Source of the DNA: Ostrinia nubilalis
Taxonomy: Eukaryota; Arthropoda; Insecta; Lepidoptera; Crambidae
Length of the DNA: 64,000 nucleotides
Direction of reading: 5' to 3'
Assembly (NCBI RefSeq): GCF_963855985.1
Contig: NC_087099.1
Span: 7,470,001-7,534,000, forward strand
The notes below the pieces were generated by a model that did no database searches, was not told the DNA's origin, and saw only the letters and a program-made list of their open reading frames with translations. Made by a program: the position numbers and the translations under genes. The stretch's first letter is position 1. Each line of letters starts with the position of its first letter. Positions 34,525 to 46,717 of the stretch are shown in pieces.

Positions 34525-34899
34525 TTGCGCCTTGGAATAATACGCCTAACGTTTGTTCTAAAATTGTCCGTGTTTTGTGTGACAACAGGTTCAACCACGC
34601 AAAATTATTTCAAGATACACATTCGGCTCCGTCTCCCTCGCGCGTGCGAAGATGCTGGCATGGATGAGAGAGATGACACATTGAAATCATTCTGCTTGGA
34701 TATCCACCGTTCGGGCCTCCGCTACAGCCCGTGCCTCCCTAATGACCTTCCCTCTTATTACGCGGCACAATACAGCCAATTAGGCCAACCAGTCGAGATT
34801 TACCACCGCATCGGTCGCGCTAACCGCACCGCGTACATTACCCCTGCCCTCGACAACTTCATTACGAACAACGCTAGCGATTGCCATTTCAGTAGGTAA
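34525..34899 (+). other. Unassigned 124-codon open frame in a GC-balanced island
   Basis: The frame begins at 34525 and closes with the TAG at 34897-34899. A possible acceptor (TGTGACAACAG, 34589) and a donor-like CAGTAG|GTAATT at its end are visible. The translation has a hydrophobic start and the phrase PNDLPSYYAAQYSQLGQPVE but matches no family that I know. It may be chance, a regulatory island or an exon of an unannotated transcript. Confidence 0.15.
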
Positions 34900-36330
34900 T
34901 TACTCAGTTCCAGCTAAAATCTTCGCCGTGGTCTCGCGACATATCACACGGTCGCTCCGTCAATGTAGCGCAAACATTAAATCGCTAGAAGCTATCTAGA
35001 TGCCATTATAGAATCCTCGTCGGCAAACCATTACACACCTCTACAGGTGTGTTTTAGTCATTAGTTTATTTTATCGTGATAGCATCTTGACGGATGTAGA
35101 CACCGAACATCATTACAATAGACGGGATGTTTTCCTCTAATGGACGCCAACGTATACCAACGCCGCAGCGCAACCCACCCGTCGCCTATTGATGGTCAGA
35201 CGAAACCGATATGCAAAACAAAAATAACAGTATTCGCACGTAGTTTTTTACTTTTTTTCCTGTGGCATCGATAAAAACCACGTAGCGCGAACTTATTACG
35301 GTGAGCAAATTGGACATGGCGTCGTAATTGCGATGCGAAATATTTAGGTAGTAATTACAGAACAGAGCTTGAGCTGTGGATAATTGACAGGCAGTGTTTG
35401 GTGTGGTCAGCTTGACCCACTGCGACTCAGAAGTGGCGCTTTCAACTACCACAGATGGCTGCTAGGACCCGACCACGGCACGGTCAACACAGATATTGGG
35501 TAGGCACACAATCGACCACAACCTACATCAATCGCCATACAGCTCGCCTAATGGAAAAATACCTTTGTACCATAACTACGTGCGCAATCTGTTACCTACT
35601 TAGATGAACTAGTAAACCAAATAAGTTTAAGTAGAAAGGCATGTACAACAATCATCAATCAATCAAGGATCGTACACATTTTTGCGGCTGGTCCAGCTAT
35701 GAGTAACACCTAATTTTAGCTGGCACCGCCAGGTCATACGCCCACACGCCGTTGATCCGTTGTTATTTACCACATTCTTAAACCATGAGTAATTTTTAGA
35801 CATTTCCTTTTCAGGACCAGTTGTTAAAGATTTCCAGGTAATGCAAATTAGGCGTCCTTGGGGAAAGTCCTAATGAAAAAAACTACAGATATTATATAAG
35901 TATGTACTTAGTTTAAGTGAAAAAAATACCAGAAGCAGCTTCTCTAATTGTATTTGATTTATTGCACGCGCGCGTGGGCCCCCAGATAACGGTCTACTTA
36001 TTAAACACACTTGGCTCCCAATCGAAAGACTAATTTATTGTGTATGAGTAAAAAACTGCTACATCCGGATCGGAGAAAACTGTCAAGTGTTTTTTACTCT
36101 CATCATGTGCCAAGAACACCTATGTACAGTCAGGAACAAAAATCGCCCAATAATATTTATGTAACAAACATAGACCTGGACCGTATGAAGTGGAAAAATA
36201 TGTGAAATATGGGTTGATGAAGCTTTAGGTTTAGAATGAAGTTGTTTAATTTTTCTAAATTTACGATGGGTAACTATTTTTTTTAGCACAGCTATTAGTA
36301 GGTACTAGGTACCCACAGGCTCCCTTAAAT

Positions 36331-36816
36331 CCGTTTATTCCCGATGTCCCCCACTATTTGTCCACCACTGGTGGACATCGAGAAAAAAAGTTGCAATGTC
36401 CACCAGTGGGGGACAGCGCTACTGAAATCTTCCCGTTGGGCCCTACTGGTGGACACTAAGAAGAAATGAAGTGTAAGGTAGGTACTCTTTTATTTTTATT
36501 AAGCCAGTGCATCTTATTTTTTTCCGATGCACACATTATAATTATTAGTATAAAGTTCTATAAAATAAATAAGATTTACTTAAAATGTTTGTATTCATGA
36601 ACACAAATAATAATATAATAGTGGGTGACAACGGAACTTTTTTGGTTTCGATGTCCACCACTGAGGGACAGAGCAACACGTTTCTTCTCAGTGTCCACCA
36701 GTAGGGCCCAACGGGAAGATTTCAGTAGCGCTGCCCCCCACTGGTGGACATTGCAACTTTTTTTCTCGATGTCCACCAGTGGTGGACAAATAGTGGGGGA
36801 CATCGGGAATAAACGG
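36331..36816. mobile_element. Fold-back element, 486 bp, with 136-bp inverted arms
   Basis: Arms at 36331-36466 and 36681-36816 are near-perfect inverted copies; I noted two mismatches. Each arm contains several TGTCCACCASTGG-type words that are themselves palindromic, so the structure is a palindrome of palindromes. No duplication of flanking bases is obvious. A 16-base copy of its end (GACATCGGGAATAAAC) recurs at 61624-61639 in the last EloA intron. Confidence 0.8.
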
Positions 36817-38232
36817 TCTTGTCTGCCCTACCCCTAGAGTGTAATTTAAAAGCCGGAGACGAGGAGATACCAATGCATGCTGCATGTTTGCTTTCATGCT
36901 GCATGCTCTGCATGCTTATCTACTCTATTAAATATATATGATTTTTTTAAAGATACGAGTATGTTTGTTATAAAGTAAATTATTCTGAACAACAACATTA
37001 TGAGTTGAAGTATGTTCTTAGTAACAACATTATTAATTAAAACAATATGATCAATGAATGTTATGAAGAAAAAAGATCTGAAAATAAAAATTATGTATTT
37101 TAAACGGTTTTTGGTAGTAACAGTATTGATAAAAAAATTATGATTACTAACTGTTATGAGCTCCGATGGTAAGTAGTAATAAAAATGTATGAATAAAAAA
37201 AGTATGAAAAATAAAATTATGAAGAGAGATTATTATGAACACCAATCGGTAGTAAGACAAAGAATAGGATTTAGAATTTTATGTGAGCCAATATAGAACC
37301 CCACCATTTTACCTATGCTTCACAAGTAGATATTTTGTATTTGTAATTAAACATGATTGCTGACTGTACTGAGTATACGTCACATGAGTGTTTATTAAAA
37401 AAATGTAAACACATTTTCTGGACTTAGTTTGATCACGCGTGTTAATCTACAAAATTAAGTAAATGTGCAGGTAAGTCCTACATTTTATAATACGTTCATC
37501 AATGTAACCAGGCGCCACCAAGAAATAACTGCACGACTTCATAAAAACGTTTTTATATGATCATCCTGCGTCAAATTGACGCATTAAGCACACTTGTCTT
37601 GCCATCCAATCGAAAGACTAATTTATTGTGCACCTTCTAAGTAAAAAATATCTAGGTACATCTGGTTCAGAGAAAACTGTTAAGTTTTTTTACACTCATC
37701 ATGTGCCAAGAACACCTATGTACAGTCGGCCACAAATGTCGCTTGACGTTTAGACACGGATCATTGACACAATAGGAAATCATCCGGAATTAATAATGTA
37801 TGAGAGACGGATTAAATATAACATATGAGCGAAGGCAAGCTGTTTTTCTAATATGGCTCATATCATAAATAGAGTTAGAGCTAAGCTCAGTATTATTCTA
37901 TTGTTAGGATTGGGTTTACTATGGTAATAGCGGGAGACGGGAATCGAAGTAGCGACCGAATTCCGTTAATCAACGGATTTATGATTCAAAAAATTCCATG
38001 ATAAAAAGTCGTATTACTTGGTTACTTAGAAAATACTTAACCGACTGTACCTACGTCAGTCACGCATTTTATTAAAAGTATGTAAGTTTTACGTTCATCA
38101 ACGAAAGCACGTGTCTCCAAGAAATAAAGGAGCAACTAATAGAGACGTTAAGAAAATTGTCCTGTACCAAAATTGATCAAATTGATGCAATAAACACTTG
38201 CGTCCCATTTGAAAGACTTTATTTATTGTGTA

Positions 38233-38416
38233 CTAGCGGCCGCCCGCGACTTCGTACGCGTGGATCCTGTTTTACCCCCTTTTCCCGAATTTTCTTTGCT
38301 ATAAACCTCACGGAGCCCGAGAGCTTTCCAACGAATGCAAAACCGTGGAAATCGGTTCGTGCGTTCTGGAGTTATAGCGTCAGGGAGGAAAACCCGACTT
38401 ATTTTTATATAGTAGA
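38233..38416 (-). mobile_element. Non-autonomous Helitron, 184 bp, A|T insertion
   Basis: On the minus strand it begins TCTACTATATAAAAATAAG, carries the phrase GAACGCACGAACCGATTTCC and ends in a GC-rich hairpin (GCGGGCGGCCGC) plus CTAG. The host bases are A (38232) and T (38417). A related repeat copy at about 36042 reads GTGTA|TGAGTAAAAAACT without the insertion, which confirms both ends. Confidence 0.9.
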
Positions 38417-41400
38417 TGATAAGTAAAAAACTTCTGCATCCGTATTAGGAAAAAATGCAATGTCATTTAAGTCCGTAAATGAACACCACCTAATATAGAG
38501 TCAGCAAATAAATTGCTGTAACTTTGTTTTAGGACATTGAAAGACTTGAAAGAGAAAATTAAAGTTCTGACCATAATATTAAGGAATCGAAACACATCCG
38601 GAAACTAATAAATTGTATGAGTGGGGAATTGAAACTGGTCTCGAAATCTCTCGTGTCTCTTCTCTATCCGAATTCAGATGAAACCATGTAAATTTAGGCA
38701 TCATACGTTTGCATATCTACTTAAGCTACAAACACATCAAAATAAAAACATATAACACATATCTACTTACTAGATAACACCAGTCGTGTATTATGATTTT
38801 TTATTTAATAAAGGTGTGTTAACTTGAAAGCTTTCATCGATGTAAGCACGTGTGTTCAAGAAATAATGATTAATAAATCCTTTTTAGATTATCCTGCGTC
38901 TCAAATTGACGCATTAGAGGCCGAGCGTGCTCCGAGACTTCGGCCATTACATCAGCTGGACCGACAGAAATTGTGCTCGAGCTTAAAATAGTTTAGCCGA
39001 CGACGAGTATACCTTCACATCAGTGAGCTAAAATTATCCAACTAAATTGGCGTATTCTAGCTGCCCGAGAATACGCCTCTTTATTTCGAGATGTATTATT
39101 TCGAGCAATGCAAGTAAACGGAATGCACTCCACCACTTGACGAATGCCCAAGTTCGCAAGACAAAAGAGCGACGGATTTGAGGTAAATCGACGAGTCGTG
39201 ACGGAGTCGTTTAATCATAAGCATCGAACCTAATTAGAGTAGGTCGCGAACCCTTGAGACCGGTAATGAAAATCACAATTGAAGCTAGTCGCGACGGCAA
39301 ATTGCACTTGGCATGGAATTCCTCGTCATTACCAGCGGTTCGCAACTCGGTGGATGTCAACCGGCCACGACCAGCAATTATGCTCCGTTTTATCATGCAT
39401 CTCGTAAACGAACACCGTTGATACACCGATGACAACGTTATCGGTAGATACCATTTAAAAAATAAACAGACTCACACCTCAGGCGCTCTATCTATCTATT
39501 CCTAGCTGTCAGCGCATGTAATTTTGTTAAGATACAGGAAAATGTTTCTTAACACTTTACCGTGCAATTGATTTCAATTAGAGACAATATTGTTAAATCA
39601 CGGGAAGGTCACGAGTTCAGTGCGCCGTAATAATTTGCTGGGGAGCTGTTTATAATACTAATTCTTCAATAAAACTGTCGACTTGGGAAATAACGTTGTT
39701 GTAGCATCTATGCGATGTTTGCAACTCACGCACTATGGTTTTAGAATCAATTTTGCGTCATGTTTTTCAGTTAATAAAAAATAATGGACATAATTAGTAG
39801 TAGATATTTTATAATGAAAATACACAATCCCCATTGCTATCAAATAATGCGCACTTGTACACAACAACACTACATGAAGATAATTTTAAATAAGGTATTC
39901 CGCAGCGAGAGCAGCACCAGCGAGTTCGAGAGTCGCCTATTTATTACTATCACAATATCCTTGTAACTTATTTTAAAATAATGGCAGCGTCGATTAACGT
40001 AATTTATAGACAATAGATGTGGATCCATTATTTATACGGTACGGTAGATGTGTGGACAGGCCTCGTACCTCCTCGTACGGTCGAGGGGGATGACCTTTAG
40101 ACAAATTGGCTGTGACTCCGTGGCCAACACCATAACCATACCGTGCTCTTTAGCGTGTATTAATCTCGTGAGTATCGAAATTATAGATAACAAGCGTTGC
40201 GCGCACGCGCTGCGCTAATCAGGATTCAGGACCCAAGACGCGCTTCCTTGCTTGTCCGCCGCGAGGAAGCGAAGGCGCGCCGACCGGAATATCGAGTTCT
40301 TCCTACTTTTTCCTGCAATCTTGTTTACATAATGCTTTTTAAACTTGCAGCCGCATACGGTCAACTCCACTTGTAAGCTGTTGCTATCGCCAAACCAGAT
40401 TATATTTATTTATATCATCAGCCGATGAGGAATAGCTACCTACCGCATTCAGCATACATTAGCCATCCGATAGCGCATTACGCAAGACGAAAATAATTGA
40501 AAACCTGATCCTCCCTAAGTAACAACTCCTATGATACTTATTGGCTCTAATGGTACTCGCTCATTATTATTAATTTAATAAATGAAATGAAGCAAAATAG
40601 ATACGAGTACGACGAAAGCAAGATTGCCTCATCCATTCATTCATACAGCGAGTTGGCGCATGAAATTGGTACACAACAGTTAAACAGCTCTGCTTTGAGG
40701 AAATGTTAACACAGACCTAACTGATCGTCTTCAGCGCTGGCACGCTTTATGAGGCACGATCTGAAAACCTAATAGAATTATAACGTCTCGAGCGTAGTTA
40801 TTACGAGCGCAATGACTGCGCTTGTCCTACAATGGCGTTATGTCCCTTTGTCTCTATTACCGTTCCGACAATCGGCCTTATCTACACGTGTATCTGGTGT
40901 CTGTATCACTCTATATGGAGGCCGTTCTATTATCACATCAGGTTGTTCAGGCCGGTCGCACGGTAAGGGCCACCATTAGCATACAAGCAAATATCGCGAT
41001 ATGCAGCGCTGCGCGGGCAGATTACCGTCGCGCGCGCAACACTTCCGCGCTGTATTGAATTCGGTGGAGCAACAACAGACTCCACTCCCATTGCTGGTTC
41101 ACGTTTACTTGTTACTGCGATTCCCAAATGATACTATCTGGCTGCGTGGCTCCATATATTGTGGCTGGCGTGCGGTGGCCTCCTGCACTTATTATACATC
41201 CGCACTAGCCGTAATTTCAAACGGACTCGAACAAATAGACGGCCATAAGTTTATTTTTGATTGATTATTTTACCATTCGAATAATTGGTTAGTTAGGACC
41301 GCTCCGCGCCGAAAGTAGTACTTAGCAACTGTAAAATTTAATTACTGGCCTACTCCCGCACCCGTCGCTTATGTTACTTGTTATTAGGTACTACCCATTT

Positions 41401-43370
41401 AATGTTGTGATTTATGAAGCTATTTTTCAGGTTAAATGAGAAGTAAAATGGCAATTAATTTACAGGCGTTCATTATCAAAAACAAATATTGTTTTAGCGT
41501 GTAAGAACATTTACAATAAAATTACTTATTTTAGACATTAATACTGAAGTTAAATATATAAATCATCTTTTTAAGAAGTTGAATTACTTACTGTTTGTTT
41601 TTGCATTTAATTGTTACTTTTTTATATTTAATGGCATCGTTTAAACATAAATTATTATTGATGATAAACGATTCAATAAACGCCTATTCTTGTAACTACA
41701 GCAAAGTATCACACGTACATTGCCCGCAAAAAATATCAGGCGCCTGTTCTCCTTTTTATGATAGTAAGTAACTGATGGTTAACCGAAATAATCAATACAA
41801 TTTATAACCTGTATCAATGCATGAATGCAGTTAAAAACTCATATACCGTGGAAAAGTGATTTGATAACGAATAAGTAAGTTTACTATTTAAGAACTACGA
41901 GTAGATACCTAGCTACATTGTATGGTTGTTATTAAATGTATGTATTACATAATAACCAAGTGCAAAATTAATTTTAGGTATTTTTAAATAAAAGATGATC
42001 GTGTTCCTTTCTAACACTGCGCACTTATTTATCACGGTGCAGAATTTATTATTCAAATCGGCCGCACGATTTGTGCGATAATTCGCGGCTCCCACACTGC
42101 AGGAGCTAGATAACGGGGACATTAGCAGCCGACATGTTCTTACCCTTACATTGGGCTTGTAGCCGCGTAGGTACGGAACCCGACAGTCGCAGGTCAGCTG
42201 GCCCGCGTGGGAAGACGCCAGCGTGTGCCGGCATTACATACCCACTCTTGTCACGCTGATGATGTTCTGCGGATAATGCGCTCGCGTTCCAAGTGTTCGA
42301 AGTTCGTACGCGCGCAATATCGAATCGACCTTGCTTCCTGGAACCACACGCACTATCCTGTACGACTATTTCACAGATCCAATAGAAGATACTGCGGATA
42401 GTCCTTTATCTACTGTGGAAGAGCCATAAAATTTTATTTAGGGAACACTGCTGGTAGATCGTGTAATGATAAACCATATTTTGTATTATCAAGATCTGAC
42501 TGCCTTAAAAAATATTGTCACGATCCAATCATGGTTACCCTCATGGGTCATGGTGAGGCTCTTTCTTAAACTACAAAGCCAGCGGGTAGCGGGTTCAAAA
42601 CTTCCGCATAGAGAAATATTAGTGTGACATCTCGAATATTCATATAGGTACCCGGAATCATCGAAGTGTGTTTATAGGTTTCTATTTGCTAATGTACAGT
42701 TCTGCTCAGTTGGGACCAGGTCTTCCCAATTTATTTAATTTATATTGACACCTAAATTTATTCTAAAGACATCATTTATACGGCTTTATCTTTGGCTATA
42801 AATCATACTGCGTCTTTCATTAACGATCTAACGTGGGTGCTTATTCGCAGATTCCTGCACACCTCGCTTAGTTACACCGCAATATTGGTATTTGTGAAAA
42901 GCGGTGTCGAAGTTCAAAGAGCAAGGCGATAAGTGTTGTCGGGATTATAGAGGGTGGGTGCGGCGTCGTGGACAAACAAAGCACGAGGGGAATCGGTTAA
43001 AGAGGTTGTCTCTGACAGGGGTCACGGTGTCTGGCGTGGCCAAGCGCGCCCCAGGCGTCGGCGACCGTCGCTCGCAGGACTCTCGCCCTGCTGACCTACA
43101 ACGGCTAACATCGCCGCAGAGTCTGCGTAAATTGCCTCGGATGACAACTGGCGGCGTGTCGATAAACGGGCACAATATTGAACATCATTAAGCACGCCGC
43201 AAATGTATGTGCAATGTGCACTGATACAACCAGTCTCCAGACTGTGTTCAGTAAATTGAAATTAGCTGTATTTGGCCTGCTTTGCAAAATGGAAATCACG
43301 AACACTCGTTTGCAATGAAATGTTAGTAGGTAAGGTATAATATTTCATGTGACCCTTTGGTTTCATATTA

Positions 43371-45270
43371 GGGGAACCTGTTGAACCTTGGACAGAGTTG
43401 TACCTAAAACAATTGTATATATTTTTTAAATTATGCGGTTTTATGAACAGTTGTCTATAGTCCGATTTTTAATTCGACGGAATTCTGACAGCTGTCATTT
43501 TTTGACAATTCAGATGTAATAAGCCTTTTTTGCCTTGAATTATTAATAAATAATATGAAATGAAATTTCATCAAGTACAACTTACAAGAATGAACTATTG
43601 TTTGTTGTGTCAATTTAATGTACACTAATTATTATGTACATTTTAGAGTTTAAATGGAAAAAAACGTGTTTTTAACACAGTAAAACAACATATTATCATT
43701 AACGAAAATATGTATTGATCATCAATCATCATTATCGTCGTCGTAATCAACTTGGATTATAAAATTGGCATCTTGTTAAATTGGTTATTTTATGAACCTA
43801 AGATTTTATTAACAAAAGGATTTTCATAAAAAAGGTTTGCAACCCATGGATTATTGGCCAGGGAGTCCAGTAATAGAAAAATAATTTCCCAATTTTTTTT
43901 GTAACTTCAAAAATATGATAATAAAAATTCAAATAACCATTTTGAAATGATCAGTGCATTTTTAAGCCTTAGTTTTTCAAGTGAAACCTTAAATTCAAGA
44001 AAGGATTATTTTTTAATTTGTGAAAATGCTCTCCATTCATAATGGGAATGTTTCAATGTTGACAACACTTCTGAAATGTCAAAATTCCGTCGAATTAAAA
44101 ATCAGAGTTTAGGGTATTAGATACGTTATTTGTCAACATTATCGTGAAGTTAGCTAAGATTCGCCGACGCCGTGCAAGTACAAGAAAAAATGGTAATTTA
44201 TTATTTTACACTGACACAGTGAGTTTTTGGAGGTTTACTTCATGTCAATTTATTAAAAATGTTGCATGTTTGACAAAACGGTTATAGTTAGAATATAATC
44301 TTTATATATCTAGCTACTGGACGATATAAGTTTCAGATCCTAAGCTCAAATGGAAGTGGGTTTATTAAGCTTATTAAGTGAAGTAGTCGCAATGTTGTAC
44401 CTTGACCACCCAACTAGCGATGTACCTTGGTCACTGATTTTGATTACGTTTTAATGAGAATTTTATTGTAATTAAAAAAACATATTATATCGTTATAGAT
44501 ACAATGCCGCGAAGACCTGAAAATAGCAACTGAAAGTCTGTTTTTGGTATATTTTCATGAAATTTCTGATGTTTTTTTTAAATTTATGTTTATCGTATCT
44601 TCATATGACTTTTTAAGATTATTTTTGTTGCTAAAGCGGTTTTAGTGGATATTTTGCTAGAATTTATGTTAAATGATAAGAAAGCAAGAAATCTAGACTG
44701 CAAGTTAAAGCCACTCCAGCGCGTGTTTTGTCCTACACGACATAACATGTCAACATTCAATAAAATTTCCCACAAAAAATGTTGAAATTTATTATATTTA
44801 TGTTGATTGTGTAAGGCTAAACACGGGCTGGAGAGCCGGCTTGAAATTACGTGATTTGTTGCCAAAATATTATGAAAAATAATGAGTACAAAAAAGATGG
44901 GTGAGGATCTTTTTAAAAAAATACTTTGACTTGGATAATGTTGCTAATAACCGTAATTATGGGTATTTCAAATAATAATTCAACAGAAAATAAACAAATT
45001 GAAGCTAATATAAGCATTTATTTCAATTTAAATAGGTACAACGTACACGGTCCAAGGTACATCTGGTTTGTTGTACCTAGGACAGTTTTCCCTTTTTTTT
45101 TCTAGCAGCTAGTATGCCTAAATTTTTAAAATTATACACAATTTTATGAATGAATTATGTAGTTAATTAAATTATCTTTACATATAAGCGCACTAGACAA
45201 GTTTAACTAGCACCATTATTTTTCAAAAAATCAAAATTCGAAAAACTGGCCGAAGTACAACAGGTTCCCC
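43371..45270. mobile_element. TA-target DNA transposon derivative, 1.9 kb, with a nested element
   Basis: The ends GGGGAACCTGTTG and CAACAGGTTCCCC are inverted repeats flanked by TA (43369-43370, 45271-45272). Words of the type GTACCTTGG or CCAAGGTAC recur inside both halves (near 43400, 44398, 44421, 45053), probably transposase-binding repeats. No transposase ORF survives. The TA target and GGGGAA start resemble the 50047-51518 element, suggesting pogo/Tigger-like kinship. Confidence 0.7.
43462..44105. mobile_element. Nested inverted-repeat element, 644 bp
   Basis: CYGATTTTTAATTCGACGG at the left end is mirrored at 44076-44105, with about 29 of 31 bases matching. It interrupts the 43371-45270 element. 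The target duplication was not resolved, and there is no ORF. Confidence 0.65.
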
Positions 45271-45795
45271 TATACAAACAAGGGTAGTGAACGTAGTGAT
45301 AAAGTAATTTATCGTAGTACAACACCAGAAAGAAAAAAAAACATAAGTAATTAATTAATAATCCAACAACGAGTTGCTACTGACGATATATTTTTATCTT
45401 GAAATTTTATTTTATGTCACCCAAGGAAGAACTATAATAATATTAAGAGCGAAGGACACTTTTTATTTTAATGAGGACACATTTAAAACCATAAATCTTC
45501 CCGACTTCCTGCCGTCCTTAAGCAAACTAAATTGGGTAACTACTTATTTAATCACAAGATTAATGGTTTGCCGAGAAATTACACCATATCTTTATGTTAA
45601 AAGCTATGTTAGCTTTAATTACGAACTTGATTAAGCTGCAATTACTAATTTACGGGTATGTAGATGACAAGAATACTTAGATTACTTATGTTTATTTAAA
45701 AGGGAAATCACATGGAAATGCTGCTATAAACTAAACTTTGGAGATTAGCTATGAGACTGTGATTATAGCTATAAACAATGTTCATAGCACATCTA

Positions 45796-46484
45796 CAGAG
45801 TGGAAACGATAAGTGATCTCACTCGATTATTTCTATACAAGATATCGAAAAATTGGTTACTGATCCTGAAAGCGCTTCACGAGCTCTTTCAAATGATACC
45901 AATAACAGGTTACAAAATAAACTGGAACTATCTGAAAATTCAATGTTTCCAGCTTCCATACTAAATGTATTCCAACCCAACCACACAATTTAGAAGTATA
46001 TTTTTTTTTTAAATTAAATAATAAAGTTAAAATAAACTCATAAATTGCATTCTTATTTAAAATTATTTATGAAAAACATTATTTTTAGGCTTTACTTGCT
46101 ATAATATTATCCAGAGATGAGTGATATTTTAAGACTGATATACTAAATGTATGAAAGATGGAAACATTGAATTTTTGGATAAGTAGATCCAGTTTATTTT
46201 GTTACTTAATATTGATACCATTGGATAGAGCTCGTGAAGCACTTTTAGGATCAGTAACCAGTTTTACGATATCTTGTGTAGTTTTTAATATTATGAGGCT
46301 GTAGGTACCAAATGTATGGATGTCGGAAACATTGAATTTTCGGATGGATCCAGTTTATTTTGTAACCTATTACTGGTACCGTTGGATAGAGCTCATGAAG
46401 TACTTTCAGGATCAGTAACCAGTTTTTGGAAATCTTGTATAGTTTAGAAATAATCGAGTGAGATCACTTATCGTTTCCACCCTG
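45796..46484. mobile_element. MITE-like element, 689 bp, TIR CAGRGTGGAAACG, TA target
   Basis: The left end (CAGAGTGGAAACGATAAGTG) and the right end (inverted, CAGGGTGGAAACGATAAGTG) match for more than 40 bp. TA flanks both sides (45794-45795, 46485-46486). Internal copies of GGATCAGTAACCAGTTTT occur in tandem on the right side (46248 and 46409). It is non-coding. Confidence 0.78.
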
Positions 46485-46717
46485 TATAGGTTGGCTATCA
46501 GCTGTGCAGGGCAATGACTATAACTCATGATACACACTAGGTACTACTAGTGGAACCGCAGCAGCTCTACATCCCGCTAATTTCATGCTTTTGTAACAAC
46601 AAGGCGTTAATTATAATCGAAGCCGACCCATCTAATTCGACCACGACTGGTTAACCATGCAAGGAAGTTTCCAATCTAACCATGCCCGGAGATTCTAGCT
46701 TTAATAAGTACTACTTA

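Larger units (their letters stand above)
36002..38925. repeat. Decayed tandem repeat, ~0.55-0.6-kb units, at least four copies
   Basis: Shared landmarks recur: ATCGAAAGACTAATTTATTG at 36021 and 37609, and a diverged form at 38208; CATCATGTGCCAAGAACACC in the first two copies; CTGCGTCAAATTGACGC at 37567 and near-copies at about 38165 and 38891. The spacing is 1,588 bp (two units plus a 486-bp insertion), about 599 bp, and about 730 bp (one unit plus a 184-bp Helitron). The copies are diverged, so the array is old. No coding potential was seen. Confidence 0.65.

Noticed and set aside
42904..43191. A 95-codon ORF in a GC-rich island
   Set aside because: The composition is arginine-rich as expected from GC-rich noncoding DNA, with no splice context or motif.
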